Positions 4,934-5,650 of a stretch of 5,650 bases of DNA are shown in pieces. This DNA comes from an uncultured Veillonella sp. (GTDB taxonomy: Bacteria > Bacillota > Negativicutes > Veillonellales > Veillonellaceae): assembly GCA_900552715.1 (NCBI GenBank), contig USAV01000109.1, forward strand, positions 1 through 5,650, written 5' to 3'. The first letter of the stretch is position 1. The number at the start of each line of letters is the position of its first letter. The position numbers were made by a program, and so were the translations under genes. A model generated the notes under the pieces. That model did not search any database. It worked only from the letters and a program-made list of their open reading frames with translations, and had not been told where the DNA came from.

Positions 4934-5650
4934 ATGGCAGGTAAAATTTTAGGTACTACAGTTTATTATGATGCAGATTGTAATTTGAGCAAATTGGAAG
5001 GCAAAAAAATTACAGTTTTAGGTTACGGTTCTCAAGGTCATGCGCATGCATTGAACTTGAAAGAAAATGGTATGGACGTAACAATTGGTCTTCGTGGTGG
5101 TTCTTCTAGCTGGAAAGCTGCAGAAGAAGCAGGCCTTACAGTTAAAGAAACTGCAGAAGCAGTTAAAGGCGCTGACATCGTTATGGTATTGATTCCTGAC
5201 GAATTACAAGCAGACGTATATGCACAAGATATCGCTCCTAACTTGAAACAAGGCGCATATTTGGCATTTGCTCACGGCTTCAACATTCACTTTGGTAAAA
5301 TCGTACCTCGTGAAGACATCAACGTATTCATGGTAGCTCCTAAAGGCCCTGGTCATTTAGTACGTCGTACATACCAAGAAGGCTCCGGTGTTCCTTGCTT
5401 GTACGCTGTAGAAAAAGATCCATCTGGTGATACTGAAGAAGTTGCATTAGCATGGGCTTCTGGTATCGGTGGTGGCCGTTCCGGTATCTTGGAAACTAAC
5501 TTCAAATCTGAAACTGAAACTGACCTCTTCGGTGAACAAGCTGTATTGTGCGGCGGTGTTACTGAATTGATCAAAACTGGTTTCGAAGTATTAACAGAAG
5601 CTGGTTATGAACCTGTAAACGCTTACTTCGAATGCTTGCATGAAATGAAA
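4934..5650 (+). CDS. ilvC: Ketol-acid reductoisomerase, N-terminal part (3' end outside window)
   Basis: This is the first 239 residues of the Mg2+ and NAD(P)H-dependent enzyme that isomerises and reduces acetolactate (or acetohydroxybutyrate) to the dihydroxy acid used by IlvD. The Rossmann domain (about 1-185) carries GYGSQG (30-35). The cofactor loop after strand beta2 contains Arg54 and Ser57-Ser59 (LRGGSSSW), a pattern usual for NADPH preference. His114 (FAHGFNI) and Lys137 in PKGPGH (136-141) match conserved active-site residues. Asp197 and Glu201 (ETDLFGEQ) match the metal ligands at the start of the knotted C-terminal domain. Class I enzymes are about 330 residues, so roughly 90 are missing at the window edge. 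All five Arg codons are CGT, suggesting high expression. The N-terminus is a few residues longer than many homologues, which begin close to the VYYD segment. A separate promoter and leader suggest control partly independent of the upstream genes. Confidence 0.97.
   Translation, partial: MAGKILGTTVYYDADCNLSKLEGKKITVLGYGSQGHAHALNLKENGMDVTIGLRGGSSSWKAAEEAGLTVKETAEAVKGADIVMVLIPDELQADVYAQDIAPNLKQGAYLAFAHGFNIHFGKIVPREDINVFMVAPKGPGHLVRRTYQEGSGVPCLYAVEKDPSGDTEEVALAWASGIGGGRSGILETNFKSETETDLFGEQAVLCGGVTELIKTGFEVLTEAGYEPVNAYFECLHEMK

Overview
This window is a stretch of a branched-chain amino acid biosynthesis locus, with all genes on the + strand. In order it holds the 3' end of ilvD (dihydroxy-acid dehydratase), ilvA (threonine dehydratase), ilvB and ilvN (large and small subunits of acetolactate synthase), a stand-alone ABC-type ATPase, a 184-base AT-rich intergenic region, and the 5' part of ilvC (ketol-acid reductoisomerase). 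Low G+C, purine-rich Shine-Dalgarno sites (AGGAG, GGAGG) and the protein sequences suggest a low-GC Firmicute-type bacterium. The overall look is closest to Negativicutes such as Veillonella, but that is an impression from memory and not a database result.

Region 1 (1-4749) is one tightly packed probable transcription unit. The gaps are 41 nt (ilvD-ilvA), 18 nt (ilvA-ilvB), a 1-nt overlap (ilvB-ilvN, TAATG) and 11 nt (ilvN-ABC ATPase). Each start has its own ribosome binding site, and I see no terminator or convincing promoter inside the block. Its start lies upstream of the window, so any leader control of the operon (for example a T-box) cannot be judged here.

Region 2 (4750-4933) is non-coding. 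It contains a plausible sigma70-type promoter, several inverted repeats, and a striking AT-only near-palindrome that ends one base before the ilvC ribosome binding site. It lacks a GC-rich terminator hairpin, so read-through from the upstream operon into ilvC is possible alongside a dedicated ilvC promoter.

Region 3 (4934-5650) is ilvC, cut by the window edge.

Functionally, IlvA makes 2-oxobutyrate from threonine. IlvB/IlvN condense pyruvate with pyruvate or with 2-oxobutyrate. IlvC isomerises and reduces the product, and IlvD dehydrates it to the 2-oxo acid precursors of valine, leucine and isoleucine. Only the final transaminase and the leucine branch are missing. The ATPase is the one gene whose role is not explained by the pathway. 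I found no clearly undescribed system; the best leads are that ATPase and the ilvC leader palindrome.
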